This document shows, piece after piece, positions 29,854 to 40,574 of a stretch of DNA of 64,000 nucleotides. Position 1 is the stretch's first letter. Each line of letters starts with the position of its first letter. Under the pieces are notes generated by a model. That model saw only the letters and a program-made list of their open reading frames with translations, did not search any database and was not told the DNA's origin. The stretch is from Azonexaceae bacterium (GTDB lineage Bacteria > Pseudomonadota > Gammaproteobacteria > Burkholderiales > Rhodocyclaceae), in NCBI GenBank assembly GCA_013335535.1, contig JAAXVL010000002.1, forward strand, positions 1-64,000, given 5' to 3'. The translations under genes and the position numbers were made by a program.

Positions 29854-31912
29854 TAGATCAGGTAACTTGCCGTGCGTATCGTTGGCTATCGTGCTGGCGG
29901 GTGTCTGGATGTGCGGTAACGCTTGGGCGGCAGATGAGGATGCTTACTTTAGCGAATTGCCGATAGTCGGATCGGTCAGCCGATTGCCACAAAGATTGGC
30001 GGATGCACCTGCCGCAGTGACGGTCGTAGACCGCGACATGATCAAGGCTTCAGGGGCGCGTGATCTCAACGATATATTTCGCCTAGTGCCTGGGTTTCAG
30101 ACCTATCCAAACAATACGGAGGCGGCGCGGGCAACTTACCATGGCTTGGGTGATGGCGATTACGCGCCACGGGTTCAGGTGCTTATCGACGGGCGTTCGA
30201 TGTTCTCCCCGCTGTTCGCTAGCGGAGTCAACTGGGCTACTTTGCCGGTAGCACTGGAGGATATCGAGCGTATCGAGGTGGTACGCGGTACCAATGCTGT
30301 CTCCTATGGTAGCAATGCCTTTTTGGGTGTCATCAATATCATCACAATTGACCCGACGTTGGTGCGCGGGTCATCCGTGTCGACAAGCTACGGCAACCAG
30401 AATGTTCGCGATTATGCCTTCAGGACAGGCGGCAAGATTGGAGAGGCTGGAGACTTTCGTTTTACTTATCGCCATCAAAATGACGAAGGACTAACGAATC
30501 GACACAACTGGATAGACTCTTATAGATCTCGGTTATTCGATTTTCGGGCCGATTTTGTCTTGAACGAAAGAGATAGCCTGCAATTTAGCTTGGGGCAAAT
30601 TGAAGGCGTAACTCAAAGTGGCCGCTTGGACAAAGATACATTGCTGCCGGACCTAACGAATCCGTTTCGGGATGTGCAGCAAACCAATAGCTACGCCCAA
30701 TTATTGTGGCGTCGTGCCCTGTCGATCGATTCGGATATTCAGTTGCGTTATTCGTATGTGAATGATGAGTCTACTGATGCGTTCATCGTTGAATCTCCGC
30801 CCATGGCACCAATAAATGTTAACCAGTCAGGTGATCAAGGAACGCGGAACGAAATCGAGTTGCAGCATAGCATTCGTCCTTTCGAGACTGCGCGGTTGGT
30901 TTGGGGGGGCAGTTGGCGAGCCGATTCACTCCGCTCGGAGTGGACCCTGCGCAATCAGGGAGTTGTTCGGCGCGATGTCGGACGGATATTCGGGAACGTA
31001 GAGTGGCGACCTGCGCGTTGGTTTACTGGCAACTTTGGCGTTGCCGGCGAAAGTGACTCACTGGCAGGGATGCACACGTCGCCCCGAATCAGTACGAATT
31101 TTCATTTGAATACGCAGAATACGGTGCGTCTTGGGTTGTCTCGCGCTTTCCGGACCGGCAGTATCCAGAATTATCGCGGACTTGAGGAAACCCCAATCCC
31201 AAAGAGTCATCCCTACTACGAATTGATTTATCGCGGGAACCCGGATATGCCAGCAGAACGGCTGGATACGGTGGAAATTGGCTATTTGGGTGACTGGCGT
31301 GACTGGCGTTCCAGTCTGGATATTCGTCTGTTTAGTGAGAAGGTCTCGAATCGCTTGTATAGGATGGATTTGGGAAGCAGCAGAGCGATACCCGAATCGA
31401 CGGTGGCGATTCAGGATGTCCATTTGCTTGGGGTCGAGTACCAGCTCAAATGGCAGCCTTTTGACTCGACTCGCCTTATTTTGAACCAGACGTTTGCGCG
31501 GATTACCAGCGATTTTCTACTGTCGGCCCTAGCCCTGCCGAATTCCGATTTGACGACTACAAAACGGCAGGACATAGCAGAGTTCACTGACAATTCGATG
31601 CCCAGCCGCTCGACATCTGCAATGTGGATTCAGAAGTTGCCGTTGGGCCTTGAGTTCTCGCTGATGGGGTATGCCCAGCAGGCCATGCAGTGGTCGAGTC
31701 AGACCGTTTCCCTAAAATACCGCCGGTTGGACACTCGTTTAAGTTATCCATTCCGCTTTGGTGCGCTGGGCGGTGAGCTTGCCTTGACCATCCAGAGCTT
31801 GAATGGTGCGCATAATGAGTATAAATGGCCTAGACCTTCGGACCCTAGTCCCAAGCCAGAAGGTCGCATCGTCGAGCGTCGTCAGTGGGTAAGCCTGCGA
31901 CTTGATTTCTGA
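29846..31912 (+). CDS. TonB-dependent outer-membrane receptor
   Basis: About 688 residues from GTG 29846 (TTG 29867 is also possible). A signal peptide (ending GNAWA) precedes a plug domain (AAVTVVDRDMIKASGARDLN, VLIDGRSMFSPLF, IERIEVVRGTNAVSYGSNAF) and a beta-barrel closing with the terminal aromatic in SLRLDF. I see no clear TonB box. Base composition is visibly more AT-rich than its neighbours, suggesting later acquisition or different constraint. It is not preceded by a cobalamin riboswitch, so vitamin B12 is unlikely. The ligand is unknown; the cyclic-di-GMP neighbours hint at a sensing function. Confidence 0.88.
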   Translation: MIDRSGNLPCVSLAIVLAGVWMCGNAWAADEDAYFSELPIVGSVSRLPQRLADAPAAVTVVDRDMIKASGARDLNDIFRLVPGFQTYPNNTEAARATYHGLGDGDYAPRVQVLIDGRSMFSPLFASGVNWATLPVALEDIERIEVVRGTNAVSYGSNAFLGVINIITIDPTLVRGSSVSTSYGNQNVRDYAFRTGGKIGEAGDFRFTYRHQNDEGLTNRHNWIDSYRSRLFDFRADFVLNERDSLQFSLGQIEGVTQSGRLDKDTLLPDLTNPFRDVQQTNSYAQLLWRRALSIDSDIQLRYSYVNDESTDAFIVESPPMAPINVNQSGDQGTRNEIELQHSIRPFETARLVWGGSWRADSLRSEWTLRNQGVVRRDVGRIFGNVEWRPARWFTGNFGVAGESDSLAGMHTSPRISTNFHLNTQNTVRLGLSRAFRTGSIQNYRGLEETPIPKSHPYYELIYRGNPDMPAERLDTVEIGYLGDWRDWRSSLDIRLFSEKVSNRLYRMDLGSSRAIPESTVAIQDVHLLGVEYQLKWQPFDSTRLILNQTFARITSDFLLSALALPNSDLTTTKRQDIAEFTDNSMPSRSTSAMWIQKLPLGLEFSLMGYAQQAMQWSSQTVSLKYRRLDTRLSYPFRFGALGGELALTIQSLNGAHNEYKWPRPSDPSPKPEGRIVERRQWVSLRLDF

Positions 31913-31927
31913 TTCGCTGACCTTGTT

Positions 31928-34015
31928 CTAGGCAGAGCGCATGACTGCGCCCTCCAGCCAGACGTCGAAGGGTTCACTGGGGGCGATGGCCTTACCTTCG
32001 GCAAAGTCGATTCCCAAGCTACGCAGTTGTTCGAGGGTGTCCAGGTCGTCGACGCCGTCGGCGATTGTGTGGATGTTCTGATCAGCAGTAATTTCCTGAA
32101 CGGCACGCAAAAGCGCAGTCGATGCGCGATTTCCACCCAGTTCCCGGGTCAGGCTCCGGCTGAGTTTGACGTAGCTTGGCGTGATGCTGCGCAAATGAGT
32201 AAATGACGACAAGCCACCGCCGAAGTCGTCGAGGCCAATCTGGCAGCCGAGGGCTCGAATCTGGCGCGAAAATTCCATTGCGTGGCTGGTCAGGAGCGTC
32301 AGGGTGTCTTCGGAAAATATGAAGCACAGCCGGTTTCCCGGCAGGTTACGGCTACTCAGGCTGCGCGTGATGAACTCGACGGTTTCGTGGTTGCCGACCG
32401 AGGCGCGGGATAGTGGAACAAGGCAGTGCAGCAATTTCTGCTGACTTTTGGCGCGCGACAGTGCTGCGATGGCGGTTTCGATCAGGCGTTGGTCAATGGC
32501 TGGTGCGAGATCGTAGCGTTCTGCCGCATCGCTCAGTGCGGAGAGTGTTACCGGAGGCTGACCTGGCTCGTTGAGGCGTGCCGTCAATTCGACGAGATGG
32601 TTGCCTGATGGGTGCTGCAGGGCGCGCAGGGGCATGGCTTCGACAAGCAGCCGGTCATCGGCCAGGGCGCTGGCAATACGGCTGGCCCAGTTGGCAGTTT
32701 CCTGGCGACGATCCGGGATGAGTTGTGCCTCCTGCTCGCAAACGCGATTGCGGCCGCTTTCCTTCGCCCGGTGACAGGCGGCATCGCCGGCCGCAAGAAT
32801 TTCATTGATGTTGCGAACCTTGCGGTTGACCGTGGTGAGTCCGACGCTGGCGCCAATGGCGAAGACCTTGTCTTGCCAGATGAAGCGATAGGCCGCAGCG
32901 AGGCCGCAGATGTCTTCTGCTACCTGATTGGCGCGCGGGCCACTGCAGTTGGCCAGCATGACGCTGAATTCGTCGCCGCCGAGGCGGGCCAGGGTGTCTT
33001 CTTCGCGCAGGCGCCCCTGAAAGAGCAGGGCCATCTGGCGCAGCAACTCGTCGCCGGCAAGATAGCCACAATTGTCGTTAACCTGCTTGAAGCGGTCGAG
33101 ATCAAGGAAAAGTACGGAGAATTCTTCACCGCCGGCCTGGACGCCGGCCAGCGCTTTTTCCAGCCGATGTTCGAATTCACGACGGTTGAGCAGTCCGGTG
33201 AGGGCATCGTGCCGGGCCTGGAAGGCTAGTTGGGCCGTCGCTTCCTCGATACGGGATTGCATCGAAAAATGCACCTCCTCGATATGCGTGGCCATTTCGT
33301 TGAAGCCATTTTCGAGAATGCCGATTTCGCCACTCGATGTCGCTGGTACGCGGGTGTCCAGGCGACCGGAGGACATCCCGTTAATAGCCTGGACCAGACG
33401 CATGACCGGCCGGGCGAGATTGTCTGCCATGGCAATAGCGAGTGCGGCCAGTATGAGCAGTCCGGAGAGCACGATCATCAGTCCGCGCAGGAGCAGCTGG
33501 CGTTGCCGGTTGGCCAGTTCCGTCTTGTCGAACTCGACGAAAACGTAGCCGATGATTTCCGGGGAAACCGGCTTGCTGTCGGCGCCAGGTTCGAACAGAA
33601 CGTCGGATTCGTTGACCGAGCGTTTGACCGGGGCGGCAAAGGCAATCCAGTGCTCGTTTTCACCGACCTGCATGGGTTCGGTCATGGTCCGTCGCAGTTC
33701 TTCGGCGCCCAGTGATACGCGACCACTGACGGCGATGGTCCGGCCTTTCTGATTGACGATGACGGCGGCCTTGACCCCGGATTCCTGGACGGTGGCCTGG
33801 GCCAGGCCGTGCAAACTTTCGAGTTGGCCGGCGATGATGCCGTACTCGCTGACTGGCGCCAGGTAGCGGACCGTGGCCATGCCTTTGGCGCGTAGCTCGC
33901 CTTCAAGCGTGTGAATGCCGCTGTAGGTGAAATAGCCAACCAGCACAATGGCGATCAGCGTGCTGGGCAATAGTGTCAGCAGTAGCAGGCGGTGACGGAG
34001 GGTAAGGTGGCTCAT
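31928..34015 (-). CDS. membrane GGDEF-EAL protein with degenerate EAL domain
   Basis: A 695-residue inner-membrane sensor. Two helices (about 10-30 and 176-197) flank a periplasmic domain (about 31-175); then come HAMP (about 198-250), GGDEF (about 265-425) and EAL (about 440-690). The diguanylate cyclase site ARLGGDEFSVML is intact, with DLDRFKQVND. The EAL domain keeps DDFGGGLSS and YVKLSRS, but EAL is ELT and the EGVE loop is DGVD, so phosphodiesterase activity is doubtful. It starts inside the end of the binding-protein gene (4-bp overlap) and is convergent with the TonB receptor. A dispersed-element copy encodes TVNRKVRNINEI. Confidence 0.9.
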   Translation of the reverse strand: MSHLTLRHRLLLLTLLPSTLIAIVLVGYFTYSGIHTLEGELRAKGMATVRYLAPVSEYGIIAGQLESLHGLAQATVQESGVKAAVIVNQKGRTIAVSGRVSLGAEELRRTMTEPMQVGENEHWIAFAAPVKRSVNESDVLFEPGADSKPVSPEIIGYVFVEFDKTELANRQRQLLLRGLMIVLSGLLILAALAIAMADNLARPVMRLVQAINGMSSGRLDTRVPATSSGEIGILENGFNEMATHIEEVHFSMQSRIEEATAQLAFQARHDALTGLLNRREFEHRLEKALAGVQAGGEEFSVLFLDLDRFKQVNDNCGYLAGDELLRQMALLFQGRLREEDTLARLGGDEFSVMLANCSGPRANQVAEDICGLAAAYRFIWQDKVFAIGASVGLTTVNRKVRNINEILAAGDAACHRAKESGRNRVCEQEAQLIPDRRQETANWASRIASALADDRLLVEAMPLRALQHPSGNHLVELTARLNEPGQPPVTLSALSDAAERYDLAPAIDQRLIETAIAALSRAKSQQKLLHCLVPLSRASVGNHETVEFITRSLSSRNLPGNRLCFIFSEDTLTLLTSHAMEFSRQIRALGCQIGLDDFGGGLSSFTHLRSITPSYVKLSRSLTRELGGNRASTALLRAVQEITADQNIHTIADGVDDLDTLEQLRSLGIDFAEGKAIAPSEPFDVWLEGAVMRSA
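32799..32837 (-). repeat. candidate dispersed 38-bp element (inside the GGDEF domain)
   Basis: Minus strand CCACGGTCAACCGC, then AAGGTTCGCAACATCAATGAAAT. The left part and the terminal GAAAT match the consensus; the middle does not. Read as TVNRKVRNINEI. Confidence 0.5.
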
Positions 34016-34914
34016 CGGCCCTCCCTGTCGGCGACCATGGCGCGCCGGATGGCGGCCTCGTCGGAAATGTTGAGGCCAAGTGATTGAGCGACATTGCTAT
34101 TGATAGCAATCGCAAACTGGCTTGGTCCGCTGGGGGGCGGCAGATTGGTGCCGTGGGCAACGATCATTTCGGCTGTCTGACGGGCGATCTGGGCGGGTGT
34201 GCTGTGCAGCGCTGCGAGGGCGCCGGCGTTGACGAAAGCCGGGGAGTAGCCGACGACCGGTCGCTGGTAACGGAAGGCGGTAATCAGGATGGGCTTGATG
34301 TTATTGCGATGGTAAATCTTGCTGTCCGGAACGGCGATCAGGACACTGGTTCGGCTGAGCAGGGAATTCAGTGCTGGCAGGAGCGTGCTGTCGGTGTCGG
34401 CGTCTTCGCTGTCCAGCGTCAGTCCGGCGTTACTGAAAGCTTGACGGTATTGTCCTGCCACATTTCTCGACTCGGTACTGACGAGCATTCCGATGCGTTT
34501 CTGGCCGGGAAGCAGGTGGTTGATGAAAGTGGCCTGGCGTGCGGGTGGCTGGTCAAGATAGATCGCTGTACTACGGCCGGGGCGGCGAAATTCGGCAAGG
34601 ATTTTTTCGTAGCTTTGCCGGGGCAGCAGGGTGGCGATGATGGGCGGACTGTCGCCGCGGCCCAGCGTCTTGCGCAGGGCTTCGCTGCCGACGGTTACGA
34701 TAAGGTCTGTCTGGCCGGCCAGTGCCGGGAGCGCATTGGCCTGGTGTCGGGCGGTAATGCTCCAGGTCGTCCCGAACAAGGCGTCTTCAAACGTACCGGA
34801 GAAATCGGAATATGTGCTTCCCTGATCGCTCAGGACGAGCGCAACGGTCCCGCCCCAGGCCGGCATGGCAAGGGAAAATAGGGAAATGAGGCCGAGCAGG
34901 AGAAACCTGAGCAT
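34012..34914 (-). CDS. periplasmic ABC-type substrate-binding protein (PF04392-like)
   Basis: A 300-residue exported protein. A signal peptide (about 1-21, ending PAWG) precedes a two-lobed periplasmic-binding fold with VTVGSEALRK, KRIGMLVSTESRN and RPVVGYSPAFVNAGALAALH, typical of the ABC_sub_bind family that often occurs without transporter subunits. It directly precedes and overlaps the GGDEF-EAL gene, so it may deliver a ligand signal to that sensor's periplasmic domain. No ABC permease or ATPase gene is present nearby. Confidence 0.8.
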   Translation of the reverse strand: MLRFLLLGLISLFSLAMPAWGGTVALVLSDQGSTYSDFSGTFEDALFGTTWSITARHQANALPALAGQTDLIVTVGSEALRKTLGRGDSPPIIATLLPRQSYEKILAEFRRPGRSTAIYLDQPPARQATFINHLLPGQKRIGMLVSTESRNVAGQYRQAFSNAGLTLDSEDADTDSTLLPALNSLLSRTSVLIAVPDSKIYHRNNIKPILITAFRYQRPVVGYSPAFVNAGALAALHSTPAQIARQTAEMIVAHGTNLPPPSGPSQFAIAINSNVAQSLGLNISDEAAIRRAMVADREGR

Positions 34915-34967
34915 TGCCCGAATATTGCCTTAGCGACTATGCCAAAGCAATTGTGGTTTTGCACAAT

Positions 34968-35558
34968 TCAGGGATTTTTGATGAAATTTTGGATCTGCTC
35001 AGTGATATTTGCCACGGGCATGGCAAAGGCAAATTTTTTGATGAATGCCCCATCGGGCCCGAGCAGGATCATGCCGGCCGAATGGTCGACCGCGTAGCGG
35101 TCCGGCGCGGTGCCCGGTTCGCGAACTTTGGCGTAGCGGATCTTGAAATTGTCGGCAGCCCGGCGGACCAGCGCTGGTGAGGCGGTCAGGCCGAGAATGC
35201 GGGGATCGAAGAACTCGGTGTAGGTTTTCAGTATCTTGCCGGTATCGCGTTCCGGGTCGACTGAAATGAAGATGGGCTGGACGCGAGCCGCGCTGTCACC
35301 GAGTTGTTTGAGGATTTCGGCCATCTCGACGAGTGTGGTCGGGCAGATGTCCGGGCAATACGTGTAGCCGAAAGCGATGAGCTGGAAGCGGCCGCGGAAA
35401 TCCTCGCTGGTGACGGAGCGGCCGTTCGGGTCCTGCAGCAGGTAGCGCGGGATTATTTCGTGGTTCGTCTCGTTCAACAATTCAAGGCTGTGGGTGGCCT
35501 GGGCGAAAACCGGGCTGGCGCAGAACAGGGCGAGGAGTAGTGCGCCACAGCGGATCAT
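34968..35558 (-). CDS. SCO1/SenC-family copper protein
   Basis: A 196-residue exported thioredoxin-fold protein. After the signal peptide (ending VFAQ) the copper-binding C68 and C72 lie in YTYCPDICPTT and the distal ligand H159 in YAVDHSAGM. SCO proteins deliver copper to the CuA site of cytochrome oxidase or act as thiol reductases. No oxidase genes are in the window. It overlaps the upstream small gene by 4 bp. Confidence 0.92.
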   Translation of the reverse strand: MIRCGALLLALFCASPVFAQATHSLELLNETNHEIIPRYLLQDPNGRSVTSEDFRGRFQLIAFGYTYCPDICPTTLVEMAEILKQLGDSAARVQPIFISVDPERDTGKILKTYTEFFDPRILGLTASPALVRRAADNFKIRYAKVREPGTAPDRYAVDHSAGMILLGPDGAFIKKFAFAMPVANITEQIQNFIKNP

Positions 35559-35890
35559 TTGGGGGTGGCGAAGCTTGCTTGCAGCCGCTTTTCGGCTGCG
35601 GCCATGTCGCCGGCCAGCGTCGTGGCATCGGGGCAGGTGACGCCCTTGCCTTGTTCGAGATAGGCGGCGTTGGTGGCGTTTTCGAAAGCTTCGCCATAAC
35701 CGCGGGTTTTCGGGGCGATGGTGATCACGGCGTTGCGGGCGCGGGCGACCAGGGCCGGTTGCTGGCAGGCGAGGGCGATGCCGTTGAGGCGGCCGATGGC
35801 TTCGACGGCGGCGGTGCCGTCATCGGCGGCCAGGCTGCTGTTGGCGATGGCGCACAGGGTCAGGGCGAGCAGTGGGGCAAAGATCTTCAT
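35555..35890 (-). CDS. small exported protein upstream of the SCO gene
   Basis: A 111-residue protein with a signal peptide (ending SSLAAD) and a helical mature part containing two cysteines (LACQQPAL and GVTCPDAT). I do not recognise the family. Translational coupling to the SCO gene (ATGA overlap) suggests a shared role, perhaps in metal or redox handling, but this is context only. Confidence 0.7.
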   Translation of the reverse strand: MKIFAPLLALTLCAIANSSLAADDGTAAVEAIGRLNGIALACQQPALVARARNAVITIAPKTRGYGEAFENATNAAYLEQGKGVTCPDATTLAGDMAAAEKRLQASFATPK

Positions 35891-35947
35891 GGCGCGAGTC
35901 CTCGGGGTTGAAGGGCGATTATAGGGAAGGTGCCGCGGCAGACCTTT

Positions 35948-36739
35948 TCACAGATCAAAAATGGCGAGCAATTGCGGCAGGCCTTCGCTGATGGCGACCG
36001 GGCCGGGGGTGAGGATGATGGCCGACTTGATTTCGTGCAGGCGGCCGTTGCGGACGGCGGGTACCGATTCCCAGCCGGGGCGTGCGGTGATGCGTTCGGG
36101 GCGGAAGTGCTTGCCGCACCAGGAGCCGATGATGATGTCGGGGGCTGCGGCGATGACGGCTTCCGGTGTTGGCCGGCGGTCTTTGGCCAAGGGCGAGCGG
36201 GCCTGCTCGGCAAAAATGTCTTCGCCGCCGGCGATTTCGATGAGTTCGGAGGCCCAGCGGATGCCGCTGATCAGCGGTTCGTCCCATTCCTCGAAATAGA
36301 CGCGCGGCTTCTTGCCGGTTTTGGCGAAGCGTTCGGCGGCGGTGGCGCGGGCCTTTTCGATTTCGGCTTCCAGCCCGGCAACGATCTCCAGCGCCCTGGC
36401 TTCGGCGCCGACCAGTCGGCCGACCGTTTCGATCATGCCGAGGATGTCCTCGATGCTGCGCGTATTGAAGGCGTAAACCGGCACGCCGGCCTTGATCAGA
36501 TCGCGCGAAATCTCGCTCTGCAGGTCGGAGAAGGTCAGCACGAGATCGGGCTGCGTCGCCAGAATCTTGTCGATATCGCCGCTCGTGAAGGCGAAGACCT
36601 TAGGTTTTTCCTTGCGCGCCTCGGGCGGGCGCACGGTGTAGCCGGAGATGCCGACGATGCGATCTTGCTCGCCGAGCGCGTAGAGCACCTCGACGGTTTC
36701 GGTGGTCAGGCAGACGATGCGTTGGGGCAGGCGGGGCAT
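35948..36739 (-). CDS. BtuF-like cobalamin-binding protein without signal peptide
   Basis: A 263-residue protein of the class III periplasmic-binding fold (RIVCLTTETVEVLYALGEQ, VFAFTSGDIDKILATQPDLV, YFEEWDEPLISGIRW). These are features of the BtuF/FecB family. Unlike the gene upstream it begins MPRLPQRIVCL with no hydrophobic leader, so it is predicted cytoplasmic, or it uses an unrecognised start. It is the last gene of the riboswitch-controlled bluB operon, 3 bp after the secreted BtuF. No BtuC or BtuD is present. Confidence 0.8.
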   Translation of the reverse strand: MPRLPQRIVCLTTETVEVLYALGEQDRIVGISGYTVRPPEARKEKPKVFAFTSGDIDKILATQPDLVLTFSDLQSEISRDLIKAGVPVYAFNTRSIEDILGMIETVGRLVGAEARALEIVAGLEAEIEKARATAAERFAKTGKKPRVYFEEWDEPLISGIRWASELIEIAGGEDIFAEQARSPLAKDRRPTPEAVIAAAPDIIIGSWCGKHFRPERITARPGWESVPAVRNGRLHEIKSAIILTPGPVAISEGLPQLLAIFDL

Positions 36740-36742
36740 GGT

Positions 36743-37633
36743 TTATTTGCTCGGGCGGTGGCTGCGGGCGACATCGAGGTGGGCACAGAGCTTTTCCGTG
36801 CCGTCGAGGATGCGGGGCGTGTGGCGCTGCATGATGTCCGGATTGATGTGGAACAGGTTGTCGCGTTTGACGGCGGTCATGCGCGTCCATTTGTCCCAGT
36901 CGTGCAGCCATTCCGGCTTGGCGTCGCCCATGCCGGTGGCGATGATGGCCTCGGGGTCGGCTTCGAGCACGGCTTCGACGGTGACGTTGGGCGCCATCTG
37001 CTTGAGGTGGCCGAAAACGTTTTCGCCGCCACACAGCTTGATGGCGTCAGTGATGATCTGCGGGCCGCCGACGGTCATCAGCGGCGTCTTCCAGATCTGG
37101 TAGAAGACGCGGACTTTTGGTTTCCTGGCGTTGGCGCTGCGAATGGCATCGAGGCGCTTGCGGAAGCGCTCGGCGGTGGCGTTGGCGGCCGCCTCGGTGC
37201 CGGCCAGCTGGCCAAGCCGCTCGATCTGGTTGGCGACGTTGTCGATGGTGTTCGGCTGCGAAACATAGACGGTGAGGCCGAGCGCCCTGAGCTTGTCGAC
37301 CTGCGTCATGTTGTTGCCGCTTTCCCAGGCCAGCACGAGGTCGGGCTTCAAGGCGGCGACGGCTTCGAGGTCGATGCGCGAATAGCCGCCGACGCGCTGC
37401 ACTTTCTTCGCTTCCGGCGGGTAGTCGCTGTAATCGACGGTGCCCACCAGCTTGTCGCCGGCGCCCGCCGCGTAGAGGCTTTCGGCGTAATGCGGGGCGA
37501 GGGTGACGATGCGTTTGGCCGGTGCCTTGAGGCGGACTTCCTGCCCGGTGTCGTCCTTGAAAACGAGATCGGCGTGGGCGGCAGTGCAAACGAGCATTGC
37601 CACGGTGAACCGGGAAAAATGGCCAAAATTCAA
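36743..37633 (-). CDS. btuF: periplasmic cobalamin/corrinoid-binding protein BtuF
   Basis: A 296-residue class III binding protein with a signal peptide (about 1-21, ending TAAHA). KRIVTLAPHYAESLYAAGAG and LKPDLVLAWESGNN match BtuF. It would pass corrinoids to a BtuCD transporter encoded elsewhere. The start codon region and signal peptide are encoded inside a copy of the dispersed 38-bp element (37599-37636), which supplies MNFGHFSRFTVAM. It starts 2 bp after the cobD stop. Confidence 0.88.
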   Translation of the reverse strand: MNFGHFSRFTVAMLVCTAAHADLVFKDDTGQEVRLKAPAKRIVTLAPHYAESLYAAGAGDKLVGTVDYSDYPPEAKKVQRVGGYSRIDLEAVAALKPDLVLAWESGNNMTQVDKLRALGLTVYVSQPNTIDNVANQIERLGQLAGTEAAANATAERFRKRLDAIRSANARKPKVRVFYQIWKTPLMTVGGPQIITDAIKLCGGENVFGHLKQMAPNVTVEAVLEADPEAIIATGMGDAKPEWLHDWDKWTRMTAVKRDNLFHINPDIMQRHTPRILDGTEKLCAHLDVARSHRPSK

Positions 37634-37636
37634 ATT
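37599..37636 (+). repeat. dispersed 38-bp element, copy C (start of btuF)
   Basis: CCACGGTGAACCGGGAAAAA is followed by TGGCCAAAATTCAAATT. Near-complete match. Antisense to btuF and spanning its first 12 codons. Confidence 0.85.
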
Positions 37637-38614
37637 TATCTCCAGGCGGAAAGGGCGGTGCCCAGGCGCTGCCAGCCGGTTTCATCGCCGGGCAGGCCGA
37701 AGCGGAGCAGGGGTTGCTGGTCGTAGTGGCGGGTCAGAATGCCTTGTCGGGCGAGGGTTTCGTGCAGTTCGGCCGAGCGGGCGCTGGTCAGCGTGGCGAA
37801 CAGGGCAGTCGATTTGACCTCGCCGAGCGGTGCCAGCATCGTGTGCAGGCGCGCACCGGCGGCGTTCAGCCGGGTACGGGCAGCCGTTTGCCAGGCCGTG
37901 TCCCGCAGCGCCAGCCGGGTGACTTCGCGGGCCGGGCCGCTCACTGTCCACGGCCCCATCGCCTCGTTCATGCGGTTGAGGATGTCCGGCGCGGCGAAGA
38001 CGAAACCGACGCGCGCCCCGGCCAGCCCGAAGAACTTGCCGATGGAGCGCAGCACGATCAGGTTCGGCGCCTCGTCGGTGCCGGCCAGCGGCGTCAGGCT
38101 GTCGTCCGGCGTCGGGTCCATGAAGGCTTCGTCGATGATCAGCCAGCCGCCTCGTTTCTTGAGCTGGTGGGCGGCGTCGATGGCGATATCGCGCGGATGA
38201 CGGTCGGCCGTCGGGTTGTTCGGGTTGCACAGCAGCACGTAGGGCGTCGCTGCGGCCAGCGCGCGCGGCAGCATGGCGTTCTGCAGGAAACGCATCTTGT
38301 GGCCGGCGCGCTGCCAGGCTTGCGGATGCTCGCTGTAGATCGGCGAAATGCAGGCCACCATGGCGCGCGGCAGCAGGGCCGGCAGCCAGTGGATGGCGGC
38401 TTGCGAACCGGCCACGGCGAGCAGGTTGGCGTTGCCGTAATAGGCCGCGGCGGCGGCTTCGAGGCCGTCGTTGTCCTCGGGCAGGCGCTGCCAGGCCTTG
38501 GCCGAGAGCGGCGGCACCGGCCAACCTTGCGGGTTGATGCCGGTCGATAAATCCAGCCAGTTTTCCAGCGGAATGTCGTAGGTCATCGCGGCCTTGCGCA
38601 GGCCGCCGCCGTGT

Positions 38615-38622
<8 letters not shown>
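37636..38622 (-). CDS. cobD: threonine-phosphate decarboxylase (CobD-type)
   Basis: A 328-residue PLP enzyme of the aminotransferase fold that makes (R)-1-amino-2-propanol phosphate for the cobalamin nucleotide loop. The PLP lysine is in RSIGKFFGLAGARVGF; NPNNPT and IIDEAFMD are further cofactor motifs. ATG 38622 (MLEHGGGLRKAA) fits the family start LDLSTGINP spacing better than the ATG four codons upstream. Overlaps cbiB by 8 bp. Confidence 0.9.
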
Positions 38623-40500
<1,878 letters not shown>

Positions 40501-40574
40501 TTTCTGAAATCAGAATGGCGCGATGCTAAGCGACGGGCAACGCGGAGGCAATAGCAATGGCGCCGCTGCGTCGT

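Noticed and set aside
29846..31912. TonB receptor as a vitamin B12 (BtuB) receptor
   Set aside because: No cobalamin riboswitch upstream and the gene belongs to the PilZ/GGDEF cluster several kb from the cob genes.
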